From NCBI RefSeq assembly GCF_003144395.1, contig NZ_PENZ01000030.1:54950-118949 (forward strand): a stretch of 64,000 nucleotides of DNA, in the 5' to 3' direction. This document shows positions 1-6,954 of the stretch, piece by piece. Source of the stretch: Proteus faecis. GTDB taxonomy: Bacteria > Pseudomonadota > Gammaproteobacteria > Enterobacterales > Enterobacteriaceae. A program made the position numbers and the translations under genes. Position 1 is the stretch's first letter. Each line of letters begins with the position of its first letter. The notes below the pieces were generated by a model, which worked only from the letters and a program-made list of their open reading frames with translations, ran no database searches and was not told where the DNA came from.

Positions 1-48
1 GTGCAAATACTATAATTTGTGAAAAAAGTAAAAAAATTTATTTCTGGA

Positions 49-303
49 TTTTAAACAAAGTAACCAATCATGTTTGTTTTTTAAAATAATGATAAATATC
101 AATATGTTAATTAAATTAAGATATAAGGTTAATATTAAATTTGACTTAAGTGCGAAGCCAGAGAATAATAGTAAACAATTTGGTGTATTCTGTTTATTTC
201 TCTAAAGATGTCTGAATTCCTCTCTTTATTCATTTTTCACTTTTTCAATCAATAACTTTCATTTTCCAAAAATCAATAATCTTTCGATAAACTTGTTTAA
301 AAT
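49..303. promoter_or_regulatory. Putative mrp phase-switch invertible element
   Basis: An 11-bp perfect inverted repeat, ATTTTAAACAA at 49-59 and its reverse complement at 293-303, bounds a 255-bp segment just upstream of mrpI. From memory, the P. mirabilis mrp switch is about 252 bp with about 21-bp inverted repeats and lies between mrpI and the divergent mrpA, so position and size fit. Homology beyond the 11 bp is patchy, and in such AT-rich DNA an 11-bp match alone is not decisive. The mrp structural operon would lie left of the window. The element should be inverted by MrpI to switch fimbriae on and off. Confidence 0.5.
141..169 (+). promoter_or_regulatory. Sigma-70-like promoter inside the putative invertible element
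   Basis: TTGACT at 141-146 and AATAAT at 164-169 are separated by exactly 17 bp, a good sigma-70 promoter. It lies inside the putative switch and points right, toward mrpI and away from the presumed mrpA side. If this is the mrp operon promoter, the sequenced molecule is in the OFF orientation. No transcript data; inferred from spacing and consensus. Confidence 0.5.
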
Positions 304-422
304 GAACAAGTAAAAGTGAAAGCATAAAAAAAATATAACCCTTTATTGATGCATATTACTTGTTATAGTGATGCAACAATTGACTTTTGTTCCTTGTTAT
401 CTCATTGAAAAGGTTATGAAAA

Positions 423-983
423 ATGAAGCAACGCAAGTTTCTTACACGTTTTGAGATCAATTCTATTTTGAAACAAGCAAAGGAAGGACGGTATCCAGAA
501 AGAGATTACTGCATGTTTTTAATGTGTTTTTTACATGGATTTCGCGTTAGTGAACTATGTAGGTTAACCCTCAGCGATATTGATTTGGAAAGTCGGATAC
601 TCTATGTCAGACGTTTGAAAGGAGGGCTATCTACAACACAACCAATTATTGAAGATGAGTATGAAGCATTAGTTAACTGGTTGAAAAAACGGGAAACATG
701 GAGAGAAGCTGATTCTGAATGGGTGTTTTTATCTCAAAAAACAGGTCCAATCTCGCGCCAACAAGTTTATGGATTACTTCGCCGTTTAGGTAAAAAAGCT
801 AATGTATCTATTATTCCTCACCCTCATATGCTACGTCATGCATGTGGCTATGCCTTAGCTGATTTAGGACGAGATACGCGTCTAATCCAAGATTATTTAG
901 GACATCGTAATATTTCACATACTGTTATCTATACCGCAAGCAACTCAAAACGTTTTATTCACATTTGGGACGCAAGAAATTAA
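423..983 (+). CDS. mrpI: MrpI-like fimbrial tyrosine recombinase
   Basis: A small phage-integrase-type tyrosine recombinase of 186 aa, in the size class of FimB, FimE and MrpI. It lacks an arm-binding domain and consists essentially of the catalytic domain. The tetrad can be placed: R41 (in FRVSE), K66, H135-x-x-R138 (HMLRH), H161 and nucleophile Y170. The family inverts short promoter segments by cutting at inverted repeats, and a plausible target lies directly upstream. The sequence closely resembles what I recall of P. mirabilis MrpI, hence the symbol; another Proteus fimbrial recombinase remains possible. The ATG follows an A-rich stretch with only a weak ribosome binding site. Confidence 0.85.
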   Translation: MKQRKFLTRFEINSILKQAKEGRYPERDYCMFLMCFLHGFRVSELCRLTLSDIDLESRILYVRRLKGGLSTTQPIIEDEYEALVNWLKKRETWREADSEWVFLSQKTGPISRQQVYGLLRRLGKKANVSIIPHPHMLRHACGYALADLGRDTRLIQDYLGHRNISHTVIYTASNSKRFIHIWDARN

Positions 984-1416
984 CAATTATTTTTTTATTA
1001 ATATGTACAATGAGGATTAATACACTAAATAGAGTAAGCTATATTTTTTCAATAAGAATAAAGTTAATTTTAATATAATTAATAAAATTAGGAATTGTTT
1101 TATACTAAAATAAATAACTGCGATTGTAGATATTGATAGGTTATTAATAATTACTTTTCAATTATAGAATCACTTAATATAAGTATTCTTTTTTTGATTA
1201 TCTTTATTAGTCGAAAATGAGTTTAATATCAGTAATTATTTATTAATAATACTAAACATTTATTGTTTGAATTTTGAGCGAGAAATAAGGACTTAATTTA
1301 AAAGTAACTTTAATTCTTTAACTTATATTCATTTGCATACCATGCACACTCTTTCATATCTCACTATCCCCAACGTTATCGTTAGGGGATAGTTATGGAT
1401 TACCTTAAAAACACCA
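984..1416. other. Gene-free AT-rich spacer
   Basis: This 433-bp stretch between the convergent mrpI and rtcB is very AT-rich with frequent stops in all frames. The only structure I can support is the hairpin at 1364-1392. Confidence 0.7.
1364..1392 (-). terminator. Hairpin downstream of rtcB
   Basis: CTATCCCC pairs with GGGGATAG, extended by AACG/CGTT around a TTAT loop with one bulged A. It begins about 25 bp after the rtcB stop, a typical terminator position. No clear U-run follows on the minus strand, so it may act as an mRNA 3'-end stabiliser or a weak terminator. Confidence 0.55.
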
Positions 1417-2640
1417 TTATCCTTTTACACAAACAACCTGTCGTAGTGTATGAACTATCTCAACAAGCGATAACTGTGCCTTCATAACAGCATCAATATC
1501 CTTATAAGCCATTGGAATTTCATCAATCACATCTTCATCTTTTCGACATTCCACATGTGCAGTTGCTCGAATTTGGTCTTCAACATTAAAGGTTTTTTTC
1601 GCAGCTGTTCGGCTCATTACGCGTCCAGCGCCATGACTACATGAACAGAAACTGTCGGCATTTCCTTTTCCTCTCACAATAAAGCTTTTAGCCCCCATTG
1701 ACCCAGGAATTATCCCCATTTCACCTTTTTGAGCTGAAACAGCGCCTTTTCGAGTCACCAGCACTTCTTCACCAAAGTGCATTTCCTTTTGCACATAGTT
1801 ATGGTGGCAATTTACCGCCTGTTGTTGTGTTGTAAAAGGTTTCGCTATTTGTGTTGATAATGCCGCCAACACGTGTTCCATCATAATTTCACGGTTATGT
1901 CGGGCAAAATCCTGTGCCCACTCTACGGCTTCTATATAGTCATCATAGAAAAGAGTCCCTTCCTTTAAGTACGCTAAGTTTTTATCCGGTAAGTTAGCGA
2001 TATGTTCTCTCATATCTTCTTGTGCCATTTGTATAAATAGCGTACCAATAGCATTACCGACGCCACGAGAACCACTATGTAACATGACCCAAACATTATC
2101 AGATTCATCAAGGCACAACTCGATAAAATGGTTTCCTGTTCCTAATGTACCAAGGTGACAATAGTTATTCGTATTTCGTAAACGTGGGTACTTATCAGTT
2201 AAAATCTTAAAACGACCTTCAAGTTGTTGCCAATGTTGATCAACAAGTTTAGGTGGGTTCTTCCATGAACCACGATCATTTCCTGATTGATAACTTGTTC
2301 TTCCATGAGGTACAGCTCTTTCTATTGCCGTTCTTATGGCAAACAAATTATCTGGCAGATCATTTGCGTGTAATGATGTTTTCACCGCAATCATTCCACA
2401 TCCAATATCCACACCAACAGCAGCCGGAATAATCGCACCTTTTGTTGGAATAACACTCCCTATTGTTGAGCCTTTCCCTAAGTGAACATCAGGCATTACC
2501 GCCATATGTTTGAAAATAAAAGGCATCTTGGCAGTATTTATAAGTTGCTTTAGAGCATCTGCTTCAACGGGCACACCATTTGTCCACATTTTGATTTCAG
2601 CAGTTCCTGCTTCTTTTACTATTTGATGATCCAATATCAT
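1417..2640 (-). CDS. rtcB: RtcB, 3'-phosphate/5'-OH RNA ligase
   Basis: RtcB joins RNA ends bearing 2',3'-cyclic phosphate or 3'-phosphate to 5'-OH ends, using GTP and Mn2+. It repairs tRNAs or rRNA cut by ribotoxins. The 407-aa length matches E. coli RtcB (408). Visible family motifs include MPDVHLGKGSTIG, the metal-site segment GVDIGCGM, GTGNHFIE, HSGSRGVG, and the guanylylated His in SCSHGAGR (H336). The gene starts two bases after the slipin stop, so the two are surely cotranscribed and probably translationally coupled. Expression should depend on the sigma-54 promoter at 4155-4170 and RtcR. No rtcA cyclase follows, unlike the E. coli rtcBA operon: the next gene, mrpI, is convergent. Confidence 0.95.
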   Translation of the reverse strand: MILDHQIVKEAGTAEIKMWTNGVPVEADALKQLINTAKMPFIFKHMAVMPDVHLGKGSTIGSVIPTKGAIIPAAVGVDIGCGMIAVKTSLHANDLPDNLFAIRTAIERAVPHGRTSYQSGNDRGSWKNPPKLVDQHWQQLEGRFKILTDKYPRLRNTNNYCHLGTLGTGNHFIELCLDESDNVWVMLHSGSRGVGNAIGTLFIQMAQEDMREHIANLPDKNLAYLKEGTLFYDDYIEAVEWAQDFARHNREIMMEHVLAALSTQIAKPFTTQQQAVNCHHNYVQKEMHFGEEVLVTRKGAVSAQKGEMGIIPGSMGAKSFIVRGKGNADSFCSCSHGAGRVMSRTAAKKTFNVEDQIRATAHVECRKDEDVIDEIPMAYKDIDAVMKAQLSLVEIVHTLRQVVCVKG

Positions 2641-2642
2641 GC

Positions 2643-3782
2643 CTATGCTCCTTTAATTTGTACTAACCCGTTTAATACTTGGTCTAAACCACCATAAACG
2701 GAAATCTTATCAATACGTTCTGCAATTCGTTCTACGGTTTCTAGCTCTTTTAATCGTAAGGCTACTGGATTGTTTTCCATCACTTTTGCCGTATTTAATA
2801 AAGAGCGTGTCGCGGATGTCTCTTCTCTTCGACGAATAACATTAGCCTGAGCTGATTTTTCTGCCTCAACAACTTGCGCTAAAATCGTTTTCATTTCGCC
2901 TGGTAAAACAATATCTTTTACCCCTAATGAAGCCACTTCAATACCATATCCTTTAGTCATTTCACTGATTTTTTCACTCACTAAGCTGTCAATCAGGGTT
3001 TTATTTTCTAATAATTCATCCAATGTTCGTGTTCCTACGGCTTCACGTAACGCAAACTGCAACTCTTTATATAAGAACTCAATCGGTGAACTCAGTAATT
3101 GATACGCTGAAAGCACATCGCTATAACGCCAGTTTGCTGACAAATTAATGCGCAATGTCACTTTATCTTTCGTTAAGATCTCCTGACCACTCACATCAAG
3201 AGTTTGTAAACGCATATCAACAACCTCAACATCAACTTTGTGCTGATAACGCCAATAGCCTTTTAATCCAGGAGGCAATAGTGATTGAGTTTCACCATCA
3301 ATACGGATAATGCCAGCATGCCATGTCGGAATATCCACACTTAATACACCTTCACTGCCTTTGACAGTCTGGTTACGTAATTTTGGATGCTGCAATTTTT
3401 TAACCAAGGTTGGCGAAACTTCCAATTCATTCGCTGACAACACTTCCATTGAGCGTTGTGTATAATTCCAATAGAGACGACGGGTACTCGGCGCTAAGAT
3501 CTCTTTGAGTGAGCCATTTTCATAAAGTAAGCCAATCTCTTCATCAGATAACACAATATCAAAACAATATTCACGCACCCATTCTGGATGATATTGACGT
3601 AAAAATTCGGCTTTCTCTCTTTCAATTTCTGGACCGTTTAACTCCACCAGCTCAACACTTAATTGACGACGAAAATCGAAAAATTTATGCTCACCGGCTG
3701 TAAGGACTTCAATATACTCATCGTCCTTCTTTAATAAACCCAGCTGTCCTTGTTTTACTTTTATTGTTGTTTTTATCATCAT
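2643..3782 (-). CDS. Slipin (SPFH/band 7 family) of the RNA-repair operon
   Basis: A 379-aa protein with a stomatin/prohibitin-homology (SPFH) domain roughly at residues 155-330. The signs are the stretch VDVEVVDMRLQTLDVSGQEI, the segment GYGIEVASLGVKDIVLPGEM, and the Ala/Glu-rich helix EAEKSAQANVIRRREET typical of slipins. The N-terminal 150 residues look soluble, and I see no clear membrane anchor. Slipins usually scaffold membrane microdomains; their role beside RtcB is unknown. From memory, slipin genes recur next to rtcB in RtcR-controlled loci. A good Shine-Dalgarno (AAGGAAG) precedes the ATGATG start. It is the first gene after the structured leader at 3783-4146. Confidence 0.85.
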   Translation of the reverse strand: MMIKTTIKVKQGQLGLLKKDDEYIEVLTAGEHKFFDFRRQLSVELVELNGPEIEREKAEFLRQYHPEWVREYCFDIVLSDEEIGLLYENGSLKEILAPSTRRLYWNYTQRSMEVLSANELEVSPTLVKKLQHPKLRNQTVKGSEGVLSVDIPTWHAGIIRIDGETQSLLPPGLKGYWRYQHKVDVEVVDMRLQTLDVSGQEILTKDKVTLRINLSANWRYSDVLSAYQLLSSPIEFLYKELQFALREAVGTRTLDELLENKTLIDSLVSEKISEMTKGYGIEVASLGVKDIVLPGEMKTILAQVVEAEKSAQANVIRRREETSATRSLLNTAKVMENNPVALRLKELETVERIAERIDKISVYGGLDQVLNGLVQIKGA

Positions 3783-3839
3783 TGCTTCCTTTTTCTCTTC
3801 TTTATTTTTAGCTTTCTTTTATTACCATTTTTATCGTGA

Positions 3840-3953
3840 CTTGCTTTCCACGAACAAACTTGGCGAAATCGAAGGGAAAACAAGAGAGGAACGATACTTT
3901 GTTTGTCTCTTCTTCTGCCTCCAATCCAGCGTAGTTGCTGGTGGATAAGCAAG
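3840..3953 (-). ncRNA. Long-range stem domain, Y-RNA-like shape
   Basis: On the transcribed strand the 5' arm CTTGCTTATCCAC (3953-3941) pairs with the 3' arm GTGGAAAGCAAG (3851-3840): 12 bp with one bulged A. About 90 nt are enclosed, including a perfect CCAGC-AACTAC-GCTGG hairpin and an AAGAGA/TCTCTT helix. Outside it, TTGTGAC and GTCACGA can add a further stem. A closing stem that brings both ends together with internal hairpins resembles bacterial Y RNAs. No Ro/Rsr protein gene is present in the window, so the comparison is of shape only. Confidence 0.45.
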
Positions 3954-4011
3954 GTGACGGTACTGCTGTCACAACGATTTTTTATATTTAATTTTACATT
4001 TGGATTTGTAA

Positions 4012-4099
4012 TGGTTTTGGTGTCAGGAATCGAACCTGAAAATAACCCTCTTCACCTACAGAGTCCCGATGTGAAGGAACACATTTAGATAACACCACA
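4012..4099 (-). ncRNA. tRNA-like element in the RtcR-regulated leader
   Basis: An 88-nt segment on the minus strand ends in an encoded CCA (4014-4012). Its T-arm is canonical, TCAGG-TTCGATT-CCTGA (4039-4023). The 3' acceptor strand CACCAAA plus discriminator A pairs with a 5' strand TGTGGTG (4099-4093), six of seven bases. In place of D- and anticodon arms are hairpins ATGTG-TTCCTT-CACAT and CTCT-GTAGGTGA-AGAG. A normal D-arm (A box with AG...GG) is absent and no 7-nt anticodon loop forms, so it is not an ordinary tRNA. It could be a mimic recognised by RtcB, by RNase Z, by CCA-adding enzyme, or by RtcR. Confidence 0.6.
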
Positions 4100-4154
4100 G
4101 AGTGTTCTTTATGTGCCTACCAGATTTAAAATCTGCTCAAGACACTAATAATAT

Positions 4155-4170
4155 TGCGAAGATCGTGCCA
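4155..4170 (-). promoter_or_regulatory. Sigma-54 promoter of the slipin-rtcB operon
   Basis: The minus strand reads TGGCACGATCTTCGCA. The -24 element TGGCAC is perfect, and GG and GC are separated by exactly 10 nt. The -12 element TCGCA differs from TTGCA at one base. Divergent rtcR, an AAA+ sigma-54 activator, supports it. The predicted start is about 4144-4146, so the transcript begins with the structured leader. Confidence 0.88.
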
Positions 4171-4269
4171 AGTTTTTAAAACCCGCCCCAAAAAACTTTT
4201 AATTTATTGTTTTTATTGAAAATAATATCTTTAATATAAATTTTTACTATTTATACATTGAATTAAAAA

Positions 4270-4343
4270 AGATAAAAACTTATCTTTTTATCTATATATT
4301 TATAAATATAGATAAAATAAATAGAGATAAAATAAATAGAGAT
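4270..4343. promoter_or_regulatory. Candidate RtcR upstream activating sequences
   Basis: Between the sigma-54 promoter and rtcR lie inverted repeats AGATAA-N4-TTATCT (4270-4285) and ATCTATAT-N8-ATATAGAT (4290-4313). Two perfect tandem copies of a 15-bp unit ending in AGAGAT follow (4314-4328, 4329-4343). They are 100-190 bp upstream of the promoter, the usual distance for enhancer sites of sigma-54 activators, and abut the rtcR start, so they may also control rtcR itself. Confidence 0.5.
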
Positions 4344-4349
4344 AACGTA

Positions 4350-5942
4350 ATGAAACGCAAAGTGGTGATTGGTGTTTTAGGCACAACATTAGATAGACGA
4401 GGTAAAAGCCATAAAAGATGGAACTCATGGCGCCCAACAATTTCTATTTGCCATCAAAAAGATTTCCCTGTTAGTCGATTAATCATGATCCACCAGCCTA
4501 ATGATTCAATGTTAGCGTCAAAAACCATTGAAGATATTCATACCATTTCACCTGATACTGAGGTGTTACCTTACGAAATTGATATTCGCGATCCTTGGGA
4601 TCTCGAAGAGGTTTATAGTCACTTTCTTGATTTTGCAGTGAATTATCCATTTGATACCGAAAATGAAGAATATTATGTACATATCACCACAGGTACACAT
4701 ATCGCTCAGATTTGTTGGTTCCTACTGACTGAAGCACATTATTTACCGGCAAAACTATTACAAACCTCGCCTTCTTCTAAAATAGAAAATAAAGACGGCA
4801 TCAAAACAGTACAATCAGCCACGGGTAGTTATGCTGTTATTGATCTTGATTTAAGCCGTTATACCAAGCTAACGAGCCGATTTGAGCATTACCATAATGA
4901 ATCCCTCTCTTTTTTAAAATCAGGGATCGCCACACGTAATGAACGTTTTAATACTTTGATTGCTCAAATTGAACGTGTTGCATTGCGCTCCGTTGCTCCC
5001 ATTTTATTAACAGGCCCCACGGGTGCCGGTAAATCATTCCTTGCTCAGCGTATTTATGAATTACGGCAGTCTCGCCATTTTGTAAAAGGCCGTTTTATTG
5101 CTGTTAACTGCGCCACTTTACGAGGAGACAATGCGATGTCCACTTTATTTGGGCATGTAAAAGGTGCATTTACAGGGGCATTACAAGCCAGACAAGGCTT
5201 ATTAAGAGAAGCCGATAAAGGAATTTTATTTCTTGATGAAATTGCAGAATTAGGACTTGATGAGCAAGCCATGTTGCTTAAAGCGATAGAAGAGAAATCT
5301 TTTTATCCTTATGGTTCAGATACTGAGGTACAAAGTGATTTTCAGCTAATCGCAGGAACACATCGTGATATGGACAAGCAAATTGCAAAAGGACTTTTTC
5401 GTGAAGATCTTTATGCAAGGATCAACTTATGGTCTTTTTCACTACCTGGTTTAGCCGATCGTAAAGAGGATATTGAACCTAATATCGATTATGAATTGCA
5501 TCACTTTGCAAAATGCCATCAAAAGGCGATCCGTTTTAACTCTGATGCGAAATCACACTATATTCGATTTGCAACATCGGAACAGGCATTATGGCGTGGT
5601 AATTTCCGTGAACTTAGTGCTAGTATAACGCGAATGGCGACACTTGCCGAAAATGGTCGTATTACCCTTCCTCTGGTTGATGAAGAAATTAATCGTTTAA
5701 AACAAAATTGGGGAATAGCTTCCACCTCTTTATTTAAGAATACTGAGATTGATCTTTTCGATCTGAGTCAACTTAATACAGTGATCAAAACGTGCCAACA
5801 ATCATCAACTCTCTCAGAAGCCGGTAGAAAACTTTTCGCAGTATCAAGACAAAATAAAAAACAACCCAACGATGCCGATCGCCTACGTAAATATCTAGCA
5901 AAATTCGATTTAAGTTGGGAACAAATTCGACATGGAGAATAA
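4350..5942 (+). CDS. rtcR: RtcR, CARF-domain sigma-54 activator of RNA repair
   Basis: RtcR senses RNA damage and activates the sigma-54 promoter of rtc genes. This 530-aa protein (E. coli 532) has an N-terminal CARF/Rossmann sensor (about 1-180; start MKRKVVIGVLGTTLD and HITTGTH at 111-117). An AAA+ domain follows, with Walker A GPTGAGKS (222-229), the sigma-54-contacting GAFTGA (272-277) and Walker B GILFLDE (291-297). A C-terminal helix-turn-helix region lies near 490-527. As I recall, the Salmonella protein is activated by tRNA fragments bound through CARF. The gene diverges from slipin-rtcB and is followed nine bases later by RNase Z, an unusual partner. The start has only a weak ribosome binding site. 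Confidence 0.95.
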   Translation: MKRKVVIGVLGTTLDRRGKSHKRWNSWRPTISICHQKDFPVSRLIMIHQPNDSMLASKTIEDIHTISPDTEVLPYEIDIRDPWDLEEVYSHFLDFAVNYPFDTENEEYYVHITTGTHIAQICWFLLTEAHYLPAKLLQTSPSSKIENKDGIKTVQSATGSYAVIDLDLSRYTKLTSRFEHYHNESLSFLKSGIATRNERFNTLIAQIERVALRSVAPILLTGPTGAGKSFLAQRIYELRQSRHFVKGRFIAVNCATLRGDNAMSTLFGHVKGAFTGALQARQGLLREADKGILFLDEIAELGLDEQAMLLKAIEEKSFYPYGSDTEVQSDFQLIAGTHRDMDKQIAKGLFREDLYARINLWSFSLPGLADRKEDIEPNIDYELHHFAKCHQKAIRFNSDAKSHYIRFATSEQALWRGNFRELSASITRMATLAENGRITLPLVDEEINRLKQNWGIASTSLFKNTEIDLFDLSQLNTVIKTCQQSSTLSEAGRKLFAVSRQNKKQPNDADRLRKYLAKFDLSWEQIRHGE

Positions 5943-5951
5943 TATTTCATT

Positions 5952-6869
5952 ATGGAGCTCACTTTTTTAGGCACTAACGCCGGCGTTCCTTCTAAAGATC
6001 GCAATGTCACAAGCATGGTGCTTGATTTACAAAATAAACAAAAAAGCATGTGGATGTTTGATTGTGGTGAAGCAACACAACATCAAATATTGCATACCCG
6101 TGTGAAACTACCGCGTTTAAATAAAATATTTATTACCCATTTGCATGGCGATCATATTTTTGGTTTACCAGGATTGCTTTGTAGTCGCTCAATGGGAGGA
6201 ACAGAAACATGTTTAACGGTATATGGCCCTAGGGGTATAAAAGCCTTTATAGAAACAGCACTGACATTAAGCCAATCTTATTTAACTTACCCTATTAATA
6301 TTATTGAGATTGACGAAGCGGGTTTTCTGTTTGAAGAAGAAGGTATGAAAGTCAGCTGTGAAGTTCTTTCTCATCCCGTACCTTGTTTTGGTTATCGTTT
6401 AGAAGAAGAAAACCGTCTAGGTAAATTAGATGCCGAAAAACTGAAGGTTGACAATATTCCAGCGGGTCCTTGGCTACAAGACTTAAAACAAGGTAAAACA
6501 ATTAAATTGCCAGATGGCAGAGTTATTGACGGCAAAGAGTATATTGGTCCAGAAATAAAAGGTCGTTGTATTGCTATTTTTGGAGATACTCAACCCACAC
6601 CGAATGCATTAAAGCTGGCTAATAACGCAGATGTTATTGTTCATGAAGCGACGTTTAAACATGAAATGGCAGATCAAGCAAATAGTCGTGGACACTCAAC
6701 AACAGTACAAGCGGCACAGTTAGCAAAAGAGGCTAATAGCAAAAAGTTGATTATCACACATATTAGTAGTCGCTATTCACCCGAAGAGTGTGTTGAATTA
6801 CTCAATGAAAGCCAAGAAATCTTTAGCCAGACAGAAATGGCTACTGATTTTGAGGTATTTAAGTTGTAA
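5952..6869 (+). CDS. rnz: Ribonuclease Z / RNase BN
   Basis: A 305-aa metallo-beta-lactamase-fold tRNA 3'-processing nuclease, close to E. coli Rbn/ElaC in size. Metal ligands are visible: H63-x-H65-x-D67-H68 (THLHGDHIFG), the HPVPCFGYR segment, GDTQPT, and the late SRGHSTT and ITHIS motifs. It trims tRNA 3' trailers as an endo- or exonuclease before CCA addition. It begins nine bases after rtcR and is probably cotranscribed with it, placing a tRNA 3'-end enzyme under the same control as the repair sensor. That neighbourhood suggests it may act on broken tRNA ends or on the tRNA-like leader RNA; this is inference. Confidence 0.92.
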   Translation: MELTFLGTNAGVPSKDRNVTSMVLDLQNKQKSMWMFDCGEATQHQILHTRVKLPRLNKIFITHLHGDHIFGLPGLLCSRSMGGTETCLTVYGPRGIKAFIETALTLSQSYLTYPINIIEIDEAGFLFEEEGMKVSCEVLSHPVPCFGYRLEEENRLGKLDAEKLKVDNIPAGPWLQDLKQGKTIKLPDGRVIDGKEYIGPEIKGRCIAIFGDTQPTPNALKLANNADVIVHEATFKHEMADQANSRGHSTTVQAAQLAKEANSKKLIITHISSRYSPEECVELLNESQEIFSQTEMATDFEVFKL

Positions 6870-6890
6870 TTACGTCTTTATTAACTAGCA

Positions 6891-6914
6891 GTGGCGATAT
6901 TATTTCGCCATTGT
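6891..6914 (+). terminator. Hairpin after RNase Z
   Basis: TGGCGA and TCGCCA form a stem around a 7-nt loop about 20 bp after the stop codon. The following bases TTGTTATAAAT are only weakly U-rich, so termination is plausible but not strong. Confidence 0.5.
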
Positions 6915-6954
6915 TATAAATCACACTCCTCTCATTTACGCATATTTTAGTTAT

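Larger units (their letters stand above)
3783..4146 (-). ncRNA. Structured RNA-repair leader / candidate ncRNA
   Basis: About 360 nt lie between the predicted sigma-54 start site (near 4144-4146) and the slipin start, with no credible ORF on the transcribed strand. Read 5' to 3' it holds: hairpin CAGA/TCTG with a TTTTAAA loop (4121-4135); AACAC/GTGTT; ATGTG/CACAT; CTCT/AGAG; a canonical T-arm inside a tRNA-like element (4012-4099); TTACA/TGTAA; GTGAC/GTCAC; and a 12-bp long-range stem (3840-3851 with 3941-3953). Density and perfection of the helices imply a functional RNA, either processed from the mRNA leader or ending before slipin. Salmonella RNA-repair operons encode Y RNAs with tRNA-like modules, which is the closest parallel I know. 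Confidence 0.6.

Noticed and set aside
233-321. Alternative inverted repeat (TTTCACTTTT and AAAAGTGAAA) as the mrp switch boundary
   Set aside because: It spans under 90 bp, too short for the known switch, and is low-complexity; the 49-303 pair fits better.
3903-4088. 61-codon plus-strand ORF
   Set aside because: It is antisense to the structured leader and its sequence is explained by the tRNA-like element and hairpins.
4012-4099. Ordinary tRNA gene on the minus strand
   Set aside because: T-arm and CCA are perfect, but there is no D-arm with the usual AG/GG pattern, no 7-nt anticodon loop, and one acceptor pair mismatches. Called tRNA-like instead.
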